Below are positions 40,501-49,200 of a stretch of DNA of 64,000 nt, piece by piece. Within the stretch, counting starts at the first letter, position 1; each line of letters opens with the position of its first letter. The position numbers and the translations under genes were made by a program. The DNA comes from Streptococcus suis S735 (lineage in GTDB: Bacteria > Bacillota > Bacilli > Lactobacillales > Streptococcaceae), in the NCBI RefSeq assembly GCF_000294495.1, contig NC_018526.1, positions 310,001-374,000 of the forward strand. Direction: 5' to 3'. The notes under the pieces were generated by a model that saw nothing but the letters and a program-made list of their open reading frames with translations, was not told where the DNA came from and did not search any database.

Positions 40501-41607
40501 GTGGAAGAATTATTTTGTATCGGCTGTGGTGCCCAGATTCAGACGCTAGACAAGGCTGTCGCTGGTTTTACACCTCAATCAGCCCTAGAAAAAGGCCTGG
40601 AAACAGGGCAACTCTACTGCCAACGTTGTTTCCGTTTGCGCCATTACAATGAGATTTCAGATGTCAATATCTCAGACGATGATTTCTTGAAACTCCTCCA
40701 TAGCGTAGGAGAAAGCGATGCCTTGGTGGTTAATGTCATTGATATTTTTGATTTCAATGGGTCAGTCATTCCAGGTTTACCTCGCTTTATTTCTGGAAAT
40801 GACGTGCTTTTGGTCGGCAACAAGCAGGACATTTTACCCAAGTCTGTCAAGACAGGCAAGGTTACTCAGTGGTTGACCGAGCGGGCACATGAAATCGGCA
40901 TGCGACCGGTTGATGTGGTCTTGACTTCAGCCCAAAATAAGCAGGCTATCAAGGATTTGATTGAAAAGATTGAACAACACCGCAAGGGACGGGATGTCTA
41001 TGTGGTCGGCGTGACCAATGTCGGCAAGTCAACCTTGATTAACGCTATTATTCAAGAAATCACAGGGGACAAGGATGTCATTACGACTTCACGTTTCCCT
41101 GGAACGACGCTGGATAAGATTGAAATCCCTCTGGATGATGGTTCATACATCTATGACACGCCAGGAATTATCCACCGTCACCAGATGGCCCATTATTTGA
41201 CGGCTAAAAACCTCAAGTACATCAGCCCTCGCAAGGAAATCAAGCCAAAGACCTACCAGCTCAATCCAGAACAAACCTTGTTCTTGGCTGGTCTGGGACG
41301 ATTTGACTTTGTGGCTGGTGAACGCAAAGGCTTTACGGCCTTCTTTGATAATGAGCTCCAACTCCACCGCACCAAGTTGCAGGGAGCTAGCGAGTTTTAT
41401 CAGAAACATGCGGGCTCACTTTTAGTGCCACCAACCAGCAAGGAATTGAAAGAATTTCCTGAACTGGTCCGTCATGAATTTACCATCAACGAGAAGACGG
41501 ATGTGGTCTTCTCAGGACTTGGTTGGATTCGTGTCAATGAAAAAGCCAAGATTGCTGCCTGGGCTCCTAAGGGTGTGGATGTGGTCATTCGCAAGGCGAT
41601 TATCTAA
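40501..41607 (+). CDS. yqeH: Circularly permuted ribosome-biogenesis GTPase YqeH
   Basis: 368 residues. N-terminal zinc finger FCIGCGAQIQ ... YCQRCFRLRHY. The G motifs appear in permuted order: G4 NKQD (about residue 102) and G5 TSA precede the G1 P-loop GVTNVGKST (about 167-175) and G3 DTPG. YqeH assists 30S assembly and 16S maturation. The GTG start follows the yqeG stop directly (TAAGTG), indicating coupled translation. Unlike Bacillus subtilis, no aroE-type gene separates it from yhbY; a short repeat does instead. Confidence 0.95.
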   Translation: MEELFCIGCGAQIQTLDKAVAGFTPQSALEKGLETGQLYCQRCFRLRHYNEISDVNISDDDFLKLLHSVGESDALVVNVIDIFDFNGSVIPGLPRFISGNDVLLVGNKQDILPKSVKTGKVTQWLTERAHEIGMRPVDVVLTSAQNKQAIKDLIEKIEQHRKGRDVYVVGVTNVGKSTLINAIIQEITGDKDVITTSRFPGTTLDKIEIPLDDGSYIYDTPGIIHRHQMAHYLTAKNLKYISPRKEIKPKTYQLNPEQTLFLAGLGRFDFVAGERKGFTAFFDNELQLHRTKLQGASEFYQKHAGSLLVPPTSKELKEFPELVRHEFTINEKTDVVFSGLGWIRVNEKAKIAAWAPKGVDVVIRKAII

Positions 41608-41608
41608 T

Positions 41609-41714
41609 ACTCTTCGAAAATTAAAAGCAGACGTTGTTGACTTGATTTGATGAACTCCAGTTCTATCTGCATCTGCGTCGCCTAGTCTGATTTTAATTTT
41701 CATTGAGTATAAGA
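41609..41714 (+). repeat. BOX-like element (boxA-boxC type, about 105 bp)
   Basis: Begins ATACTCTTCGAAAATTAAAAG and ends TTTTAATTTTCATTGAGTATAA, the ends resembling the two termini of pneumococcal BOX elements. The ends are partly complementary (ACTCTTCGAAAATTAAAA against TTTTAATTTTCATTGAGT), so the transcript would fold into a long hairpin. It sits between yqeH and yhbY. Confidence 0.7.
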
Positions 41715-41831
41715 GGTATTTGATTTCAGTTTTTACAATTAAAGAGAAAGGAAGTTCAAGTCTTCTGATTTGAACACGGGCTAAGTATATCGGCGCAATA
41801 AGGAAAAACTTTGTTTTCTTTATTTCCCGAT

Positions 41832-41874
41832 TGTAACAGTCTCCCAGTCTGTTACAACGCCCTTTGTGTATAAT
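41832..41874 (+). promoter_or_regulatory. Hairpin and leaderless-type promoter of yhbY
   Basis: TTGTAACAG / CTGTTACAA forms a hairpin at 41831-41857. TATAAT at 41869-41874 lies only 5 nt before the yhbY ATG (41880). No Shine-Dalgarno is present between them. Confidence 0.55.
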
Positions 41875-41879
41875 AAATT

Positions 41880-42188
41880 ATGCTAACTTCAAAACAACGT
41901 GCCTTTTTGAACAGTCAGGCACACAGTCTCAAACCCATCATTCAGATTGGGAAAAATGGTCTAAATGACCAGATTAAAACCAGTGTTCGTCAGGCACTGG
42001 ATGCGCGTGAATTGATCAAGGTGACCTTGCTACAAAATACGGATGAAAACATCCACGAAGTAGCTGAAATCTTGGAAGAAGAAATCGGTGTGGATACGGT
42101 CCAAAAAATCGGTCGCATCTTGATTTTATTCAAACAATCTAGCAAGAAAGAGAACCGTAAAATTTCCAAACAGGTCAAAGAAATCTAA
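41880..42188 (+). CDS. yhbY: YhbY/CRM-domain RNA-binding protein
   Basis: 102 residues forming a single CRM domain: LTSKQRAFLNSQAHSLKPIIQIGKNGLND by position residues 2-30, containing the KxxIxIGKNG loop, then ELIKVTLLQN and a C-terminal IGRILILFKQ strand. The protein binds pre-50S particles. In Bacillus it lies in the same operon order. It lacks any ribosome binding site and starts directly downstream of a TATAAT, so it is either leaderless or translated by read-through from yqeH. Confidence 0.92.
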   Translation: MLTSKQRAFLNSQAHSLKPIIQIGKNGLNDQIKTSVRQALDARELIKVTLLQNTDENIHEVAEILEEEIGVDTVQKIGRILILFKQSSKKENRKISKQVKEI

Positions 42189-42200
42189 GAAGGAGAGCCT

Positions 42201-42833
42201 ATGGCTATTGAACTCTTAACACCCTTTACCAAGGTTGAATTAGAGGTTGAAAAGAAAGAAACCAATCGCAAACAAGTGGGGATTCTGGGAGGGAATTTCA
42301 ACCCTGTCCACAATGCTCACTTGATTGTGGCAGACCAGGTCCGTCAACAGTTGAAGCTGGATCAAGTCTTGCTCATGCCAGAATTCATTCCACCTCATGT
42401 GGATAAGAAAGAAACCATTGACGAATACCATCGCTATTCCATGCTCAAGATGGCTATTGCAGGTATTGAGGGCTTGGGGATTGAAACCATTGAACTAGAA
42501 CGCCGTGGTGTCAGCTATACCTACGACACCATGAAATTGCTGAAGGAAAAAAATCCTGATACGGATTATTATTTCATCATCGGTGCAGATATGGTAGACT
42601 ACCTTCCAAAATGGCATAGGATTGATGAATTGGTCCAGTTGGTGCAGTTTGTTGGTGTCCAGCGCCCTCGTTACAAGGCAGGGACGTCCTATCCGGTTAT
42701 CTGGGTAGATGTGCCCTTGATGGACATTTCCTCCAGCATGGTGCGTAGTTTTATCAAGCAAGGACGGGTGCCGAATTTTATGGTGCCTCATGAAGTTCTG
42801 GACTATATCGAAGAAAAAGGACTTTACCAATGA
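42201..42833 (+). CDS. nadD: Nicotinate-nucleotide adenylyltransferase
   Basis: A 210-residue nucleotidyltransferase joining nicotinate mononucleotide and ATP to deamido-NAD. The signature [15 protein letters not shown] (about residues 27-41) includes an HNAH version of the HxGH motif. The C-terminal [12 protein letters not shown] is the second ATP motif. About 20 extra N-terminal residues precede the fold, as in other streptococcal homologues I recall. GAAGGAG precedes the start. Its stop overlaps the next gene as ATGA. With pncA broken in this window, flux to this enzyme would depend on other sources of nicotinate. Confidence 0.95.
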   Translation: MAIELLTPFTKVELEVEKKETNRKQVGILGGNFNPVHNAHLIVADQVRQQLKLDQVLLMPEFIPPHVDKKETIDEYHRYSMLKMAIAGIEGLGIETIELERRGVSYTYDTMKLLKEKNPDTDYYFIIGADMVDYLPKWHRIDELVQLVQFVGVQRPRYKAGTSYPVIWVDVPLMDISSSMVRSFIKQGRVPNFMVPHEVLDYIEEKGLYQ

Positions 42834-43417
42834 TTGCAGCAGATTTGACATTTGATCGTCAGGCTCTTTTGGAAAAAATCCGTGTAGCCATGAAGCCAGC
42901 GCGCTTCCAACATGTTTTGGGTGTGGAGCAGGCGGCGCTTGTCTTGGCAGACCAATATGGCTGTGATCCGAAAAAAGCCAGTCTAGCAGCACTCTTGCAT
43001 GACTATGCTAAGGAAGTGGAAGACCAAGTTTTTTTGGACTTAATTGCCAAGTATGATTTGGACAAGGACCTGCTCAACTGGGATAATAACATCTGGCACG
43101 GTGTGGTTGGCGCCTATAAAATCGCAGAAGATTTTGGTTTGGAAGATGAGGAGATTTTCCAAGCCATTCAACGACACACCGTTGGGGCGGGGCAGATGAC
43201 CTTGCTGGACAAGGTTCTCTATGTAGCGGACTACATCGAACCCAATCGGGATTTTCCTGGGGTGGACGAGGCGCGTCGTATCGCAAAAGAGTCCTTGGAC
43301 AAGGCAGTAGCCTATGAAACTGCCCAAACCATTTCCTACTTAGCCAAGAAGGGGATTCCCATTTATCCACAAATTTTGGAAACCTATAATGGCTATGTTG
43401 TTTGGTTGAAGGAGTAG
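42830..43417 (+). CDS. yqeK: YqeK-type HD-domain Ap4A hydrolase
   Basis: 195 residues. His in [16 protein letters not shown], the HD pair in [11 protein letters not shown] (about residues 52-62), and a distal [12 protein letters not shown] are the hallmarks of the YqeK family, reported as symmetrical diadenosine tetraphosphate hydrolases with an iron centre. Ap4A control links to stress responses. Start and previous stop overlap (ATGA), so translation is coupled to nadD. It is followed 2 nt later by the start of the broken GNAT gene. Confidence 0.93.
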   Translation: MIAADLTFDRQALLEKIRVAMKPARFQHVLGVEQAALVLADQYGCDPKKASLAALLHDYAKEVEDQVFLDLIAKYDLDKDLLNWDNNIWHGVVGAYKIAEDFGLEDEEIFQAIQRHTVGAGQMTLLDKVLYVADYIEPNRDFPGVDEARRIAKESLDKAVAYETAQTISYLAKKGIPIYPQILETYNGYVVWLKE

Positions 43418-43429
43418 GGATGATTACAT

Positions 43430-43535
43430 TATAGTCATTTAGTTTTTCTTTTATTACTTCGTTAACTCGCTTTGCCGTACTCCAGTACAGCCTGCAGCTC
43501 ATTGCCTAGTACTAAAAGTAAACTAAAAGGCTATA
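43430..43535 (+). mobile_element. RUP-like MITE of about 106 bp with TA duplication
   Basis: Imperfect 17-bp terminal inverted repeats TTATAGTCATTTAGTTT (43429-43445) and AAACTAAAAGGCTATAA (43520-43536) match at 15 of 17 positions. TA dinucleotides flank the element, and its excision with one TA restores the host reading frame. Size, TIRs and TA target fit the RUP family (about 107 bp), non-autonomous elements thought to be moved by an IS630-type transposase. No transposase is encoded here. Confidence 0.85.
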
Positions 43536-43655
43536 AAATATCTTGATGAACGTTCCTATCAAGCAGTCTTAGACTTGACAGTAGCCGAGGAGGACAAGGG
43601 CTTCGTGGCTCCAAACGTGCGTTCCTTGGCGGATGCCTGGTTATATAGAGAGAAT

Positions 43656-43916
43656 GGGAGTGGGAAAGAACTCGATGGGTTCTAAAAGAGTTCGTCAACA
43701 AGTCCTTATTTCCAGTTGTTGAGCTGAAACAGTCTATCCCCAGACTGTTTCACTCCCACCCCCCGCACAGCTCAAACTGTCTGGGAGACAGTTTGAGGTT
43801 GGAGATGAAGCGAACTCTGTTCGCATCAGTCGTAGAGGCCAGATTTGGAGTGTGTAGCACGAACAAAGCTGCCAATCAACCACTGCGCTGAGATGTTGAC
43901 TAGAACTTTGAGAAGT
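43656..43916 (+). repeat. 261-bp structured repeat, copy B, inserted in the GNAT gene
   Basis: Same length and nearly the same sequence as 25625-25885, starting GGGAGTGGGAAAGAACTC and ending near GAACTTTGAGAAGTG. It contains the same hairpins (AGTCTATCCCCAGACT and CTCAAACTGTCTGGGAG). It splits an open reading frame, so it was inserted rather than ancestral at this site. Confidence 0.92.
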
Positions 43917-44246
43917 GTACTTGCACTAGAACCTTGCCCCTTATGCCATCTGGGCGGATGAACAGGTGGTTGGTTTTGCCTTGATTGACATTGATGAAGA
44001 CATCCAGCAGTATATGCTCTGGCGATTTATGATTGGCCAAGAGTTTCAAGGAAGGGGCTATGGCCAGGCGGCTTTGGAAGTCGTAATAGCAATGGCTCAA
44101 TCACATCCTGTCTGCGACCATTTGATTGCAGCCTATGTTAAGGGCAATCAGAAAATGGCTCATCTCTTGGAGAAAAATAATTTTGTCTTGGATAGTGAAG
44201 AAGAAAGAGAATTGGTCTTCCGTTTGGAAACGCCTGGTGTTCAGCT

Positions 44247-44756
44247 ATGAAATCTGCATTGTTAGTCATTGACATTCAGAACCTTCTAGTGGAGGAAAAA
44301 CCTTATGCCATTGAAGAGCGATTAGCCCTCTGGTAAGATAGCCTTGCACAAGCCCGTCAAGCGGGGCTAGAAGTCATCCATGTCCGCCATCATGATCAGG
44401 AATTGGTCAAGGGGACTGCTGACTGGGAGATTCACTCAATTGTTGCACCCTTAGCTAGTGAGAAGATTTTCGATAAGTCCTTTAACAGTGCCTTCAAGGA
44501 AACGGGGCTTCATGCTTATTTGCAGGAAAAGGAAATTGAGCGACTCATTATCATGGGCATGGCGACCAATTTTTGCATTGATACGACGATTAAAGTAGCC
44601 TTTGAACTAGGCTACAAGGTAGCTGTGATCCAGGGCGGAACGACGACAGGTTATTCAGGTAAATTGGACGCCGAAGACTTGATTGACCACTACCAAAACA
44701 TCTGGTCATGGAATTTTGCCCAGGTGGATAGATTAGAAAATATAATTAGAGGATAA
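44247..44756 (+). pseudogene. Isochorismatase-family hydrolase gene with an internal nonsense codon
   Basis: ATG 44247 opens MKSALLVIDIQNLLVEEKP, the family N-terminus with the catalytic Asp. After 29 codons TAA (44334-44336) interrupts. The same frame continues for 140 codons as DSLAQARQAGLEVIHVRHHD to the family C-terminal half with the catalytic Cys in MATNFCIDTT and the cis-peptide region. One substitution such as GAA to TAA explains the stop. The residual frame from 44403 (GTG-like start) lacks the catalytic Asp. It overlaps the GNAT stop and is followed by rsfS after 1 nt, so it may only be carried along by that operon. Confidence 0.85.
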
Positions 44757-44757
44757 G

Positions 44758-45117
44758 ATGAAAGAACTAGATTTAGTAAAAGTTGTGGTTCAGGCTGCTG
44801 ATGACAAGCGAGCTGAGGACCTTGTTGTAATTGATGTTCAAGGCGTGACCAGCCTGACAGACTACTTTGTGATTGCCAGCTCCATGAACAGTCGCCAGTT
44901 GGAGGCTATTGCGGAAAACATCCGTGAAAAGGTAGCGGATGTTGGAATCAAGAGTAGCCGTGTAGAAGGCGATAGTAACGGTGGCTGGGTCCTATTGGAT
45001 CTTGGAGGCGTAGTCGTTCATATCTTCTCAGAAGAAATGCGTGACCTCTACAACCTTGAAAAATTATGGCACGAAGGCAGCTTCTTGGAAGTCGCAGACT
45101 TTTTAGAAGAGGAATAG
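44758..45117 (+). CDS. rsfS: Ribosomal silencing factor RsfS
   Basis: A 119-residue single-domain protein. The conserved core is [27 protein letters not shown] by position residues 21-47, with the C-terminal [14 protein letters not shown] and the end [10 protein letters not shown]. It binds L14 and prevents 50S-30S joining in starvation. The ATG follows the stop of the broken isochorismatase gene by one base. Confidence 0.96.
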   Translation: MKELDLVKVVVQAADDKRAEDLVVIDVQGVTSLTDYFVIASSMNSRQLEAIAENIREKVADVGIKSSRVEGDSNGGWVLLDLGGVVVHIFSEEMRDLYNLEKLWHEGSFLEVADFLEEE

Positions 45118-45172
45118 TGAAACAGTTTGGGGAACTGTTTCAGCTGGTCACCATAAAACTCGAAAGTGACCA
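45118..45172 (+). other. Two consecutive hairpins after rsfS
   Basis: TGAAACAGTT-TGGGG-AACTGTTTCA (45118-45142) and GGTCAC...GTGACC (45146-45171). Neither has a T-tract, so they are not clear terminators. The first resembles the CTGAAACAGT hairpin inside the 261-bp repeat. Confidence 0.5.
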
Positions 45173-45264
45173 AAGAGAGTTCACTATTATGTAATTAGAA
45201 GTGATGAACTTCTTGAAAAAATATGAAGATAGATTTTGATTTGGGTGCACTATTTGAAACTTAA

Positions 45265-45391
45265 GTCAACATCTCAGCGCAGTGGTTGATTGGCAGCTTT
45301 GTTCGTGCTTCCCACTCCAAATCTGACCTAATCAACTGTGCGGGGGCAGGAAAACGAACTCTTTGGAATTGAGGAGTTCTTTCCTGCTCCC
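45265..45391 (-). repeat. Shortened inverted copy of the 261-bp repeat (copy C)
   Basis: Read on the minus strand it begins GGGAGCAGGAAAGAACTC and ends CCACTGCGCTGAGATGTTGAC, matching both ends of copies A and B. The central 130 bp with the AACAGTCT hairpins are missing. Together with copy B it forms an inverted pair around the GNAT C-terminus, isochorismatase and rsfS genes. Confidence 0.85.
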
Positions 45392-45418
45392 TTTTTATGA
45401 AAGGAAAAATGGGAAAAT

Positions 45419-46162
45419 ATGGCAACTTATGAAACATTTGCTGCGGTCTATGATGAAATCATGGATGACAGCTTGTATGATAAATGGACAGATTTTAGCT
45501 TGCGGAACTTGCCACAAGACACCAAGACAATTTTAGAATTGGCCTGTGGGACAGGGATTCAGGCTGTACGTTTTGCTCAAAAGGGCTATGAGGTGACAGG
45601 GCTTGACCTGTCCTATGAAATGTTGGAATTGGCCCAGAAAAAAGCAGAAGCTGCTGGTGTCATGATGGAATTGGCCCAAGCAGATATGATGGCTCTGGAA
45701 GGTGTGGGAGATTTCGATGCGGTGACCTGTTATTCGGACAGTCTGTGCTATATGTCGGACCGAGAAGCCGTTTTGCGGGTCTTTGAAGGCGTTCACTCGG
45801 TTCTCAATCAAGGTGGTACTTTCCTTTTTGACGTTCACTCCATCTATCAAATGGAGGAAGTCTTTGCAGGCTATAGCTACCATGAAAACTACGAGGATTT
45901 TGCCTTTGTCTGGGACACCTATGAGGGGGAGCATGCACATTCGATTGTTCACGAATTGACCTTCTTTGTCAAAGATGAAGCCAGTCAAGAGGAGCGGTTT
46001 ATCCGTCGGGATGAAGTGCATGAAGAGCGGACTTATCCGATTGAAACCTATGTGGAATTATTGAAAGAAGCTGGTTTTGCATCTGTGGAAGTCTTTGCGG
46101 ACTTTGAAGATGAAGCACCGACAGAAACAAGCCAGCGGTGGTTTTTCAAGTGTAAAAAGTAA
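45419..46162 (+). CDS. yqeM: Class I SAM-dependent methyltransferase (YqeM-like)
   Basis: 247 residues. SAM-binding motif I is ILELACGTGIQAVRFA (about residues 39-54), the acidic second motif GLDLSYEMLELA, and motif III-like FDAVTCYSDSLCYM. It lies in the position of yqeM at the end of the yqe cluster; the substrate is unknown. An AAAGGAAAAATGGG run precedes the ATG. A Pro-less C-terminus ending in RWFFKCKK is typical of this group. Confidence 0.9.
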   Translation: MATYETFAAVYDEIMDDSLYDKWTDFSLRNLPQDTKTILELACGTGIQAVRFAQKGYEVTGLDLSYEMLELAQKKAEAAGVMMELAQADMMALEGVGDFDAVTCYSDSLCYMSDREAVLRVFEGVHSVLNQGGTFLFDVHSIYQMEEVFAGYSYHENYEDFAFVWDTYEGEHAHSIVHELTFFVKDEASQEERFIRRDEVHEERTYPIETYVELLKEAGFASVEVFADFEDEAPTETSQRWFFKCKK

Positions 46163-46191
46163 GATTTAAAATTAAAGTGAAGTTTTCGGGT

Positions 46192-46225
46192 CCCACCAAA
46201 TTAGAGTGGGATTTTGTGATATAAT
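46192..46225 (+). promoter_or_regulatory. yqeM terminator and promoter of the YobI-like gene
   Basis: CCCAC...GTGGG followed by ATTTTG is a weak terminator hairpin (46193-46216). It is directly followed by an extended -10, TGATATAAT (hexamer 46220-46225). AAAGGA (46243-46248 region) precedes the ATG at 46257. Confidence 0.6.
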
Positions 46226-46256
46226 AAAAATAAATATATCTGTAAAGGAAAATGAC

Positions 46257-49200
46257 ATGGAGAGTTTACATCGTAAAATCAGTAACTGGGGTCAAAAAAT
46301 ATTCCTTCAGTTCAAAAATAGAACTCCTAATGTGGAAGGGATAAGTTTTAATAGACTGACCTCTAATAAAAATATAGATTTGGAAAGGGAAAATCCAAGC
46401 TTTAAACAAGCACTAGATTTTGCAATCCAAGATGATGAGTTAAAAAATGTAGCGATCACGGGAAATTATGGCTCTGGAAAAAGTAGTTTGCTTGATTCTT
46501 ATGAAGCGAAGTACTCTAATAAAAAATTCCTCCATATTTCTCTAGCTGACTATAAAGAAAATGATTTATCAGGCTATAAAGAAAATGATTCATCAGAGTC
46601 AGGAAAGAAACTAAATGTACGACAGATTAATGTGATTGAAGGCAAGATCATAAATCAATTACTTCATCAGATTCATCCAAAACATGTAAAGAAATCGATT
46701 TTTAAAACATTGTCTCGAACTCCAAGAAGAATACCGCTTTTATTAACTGTATATATTGTACTATTCTTCATTACACTTTCTTATTTTTTGAAACCCAATT
46801 TTTTAAAAGCTTTAGTCACTGCTGACAAGGTATTTGGGTGGGATGCCAATACCGTATTTAGCTGGTTATTTTTGATTCTTCTTTTTATTGGCTCCCTTAC
46901 AACGATTTGGTATATAGTTGAAAATAAGACGATAAAATCATTGACAATTGGTGGCAAAAATGTTTCATCAGAGATTGATATTTTTTCTGATCAGTCGATG
47001 AGAGTTTCCTATTTTGACAAATACCTAGATGATGTGTTGTATCTTTTGAATGAATCAAGAGCAGATGTCATTGTTTTTGAGGATATCGACCGTTTTGAGA
47101 ATAACACTATTTTTGCCAAGATTAAGGAACTAAACGTATTAGTCAACAATAAGCGAAAAATAGCTAAGAAATCATCAAAGCTAGTGTTTCTTTACCTGAT
47201 ACGAGATGATTTATTCATTTCAAAAGAAAGAACTAAATTTTTTGATTTTATCATCCCAGTCCTTCCAGTTATTACGAGTTCAAACTCTAGCGATAAGTTG
47301 ACAACTACTTTAAAAGAAATGGGAATAAAATCAGGATTAGCGGATGACTTCCTCTTCAGAATCTCGCTTTATATAGATGATATGAGATTGCTTAATAATA
47401 TCTGTAATGAATTTTATTCTTATCAGCTTGAATTGACACATGACAAGACGGGTGAGAAAAATGCATTGGATCTTGATTTGAAAAAAATATTTGCAATGAT
47501 TGTCTACAAAAATATTTTCCCGAAAGACTTTTCTGAGTTGCAGAATAATCAAGGTTTTCTATATTCATTGTTTAATGAGAAAGAAGTTAGAAGAAGTGAA
47601 AAACTTACGAAGATTGATAGTGAAAAACTGCATTTAGAGAATAAACTGAGAAAGATTCAGAGTGAGCACATTCAAGATGAAATTGAACTCTATGGAACAA
47701 TTTTTAAAATTCCAAATGGGAGAAAGGTTGTCAGTGTCAATGACAAATTTCAAGATGAGTTTACTTCTTATCATGATTTTATTTCTGAAATGCTGGTGGA
47801 AGGAAGTCGTATCATCTCCTATGTGGATTTTGATGATGCTTACCGTAATGTAGGTATTAAAACAGAAAATATGGATTCAATTTTTCCAGAGAAAGATTCT
47901 CCAGAGTTTAAGGAACGCCTTGATACTGTAAGAAGTCGCAATAATAGTAAAGAGTTGCAACAAAAAATTGCTTCATTAAATCAAAAACGGAGCTTTGTTG
48001 AAAAACAATTGATTGCGGACATCTATACTAATCAAGAAATACATGAATTTGCTAAGAGTAGAGAAGAATTTATTGATATAGAAAAAAATCAGCAATTTGA
48101 TATTATTTACTTCTTATTGAAAAACTCTTATATAGATGAAACCTATCCAGATTATTTGACCTATTTTTATGGCAATGTCTTAACTAAGAATGATAAAGAA
48201 TTTTTGAGAAATATTTCCAGTGGAAGAAGTGCAGGTTTTGATTTCAGACTGGTAAATATTTCAAATATCTATCATCATTTGCAATTAAAGGACTTTAGAA
48301 ATGAAGAAGTTTTAAATTTTGACTTGATTGAATACATGCTTAAAAATTTGGAGTTGCAGAGTCGAGAAGAAAACTTGAGTGCTATCTTATTACAAGAAGA
48401 TAACTTGGATTTTTTGGTTGAACTGGCAAAGAAATTGTATGATAGTAAGTCTGAAAAATATAACTTGGAACAGTTTGGGCAGTTGATGGAGTTTTGGCTA
48501 TCTACTAATCCACAAAGATTTATTGACTATATGAAGTCTACGAAGGTGGAGTATCAAGCTCCACTAAAGAATAAGTTCATTCGAGCTTTGATGAATCAGG
48601 TGAACTTAGATAGTGTTGATAATGAAATAAAGGCGTTAGTAGCTCGTTATATCAATGAAAATAATGATTTAATTTCACCAAATGAAGATTTTACATCATT
48701 TTTCAAAACAAACCTTAAGGCAATCAATCTTAAATTCACTCATTTTAGAGAGCCTGATGATGATGCTCCCAGAACTACGACCTTCTTGGAGCTTATCGAC
48801 TTTATCTTTGGCAATAGTTTGTATGAGATAAATAAAGAAAATTTAAGATTTTTTATGCGGTGGTTTAAGGGAAGTACTGACTGGTCAGAGGAAGACTTCA
48901 AGCACAAGAATTTTGAACTGCTTCATACAAATGATAATTATTCACCGCTGCTAGAGTATAGTAGATTGAAGATAACAGACTATGTCTATGCATATTTAGA
49001 GATTTGTGAGGGGACTATTTTAGATAACTCGGAATATATTGTAGAACTACTTCAAAGAAACGAAGTTTACGAGTCTGGATTTAATTTGGGAACACTGGAG
49101 GAAGAACGCCAAATTGATAGAATTTTACAGTTCCTTCCGGATAATAGTATTAATTTCAATAGCGATGATTTCCGTCAACTTGTAGAAGAGGATATTCTTG

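Larger units (their letters stand above)
43420..44250 (+). pseudogene. GNAT-family N-acetyltransferase gene interrupted by two repeat insertions
   Basis: The start (GGAG, then ATG 43420) reads MIT and then runs into a 106-bp inverted-repeat element (43430-43535). Removing the element together with one TA copy gives MITLKYLDERSYQAVLDL in frame. That segment continues to LADAWLYREN at 43655, where a 261-bp repeat (43656-43916) is inserted. The C-terminal half resumes near 43930 (APYAIWADEQVVGFALID), including the acetyl-CoA loop FQGRGYGQAALE, and ends at 44250. The protein would have been a complete GNAT acetyltransferase of unknown substrate, translated after yqeK. The C-terminal fragment has no start signal. 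The stop overlaps the next gene (ATGA). Confidence 0.88.
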
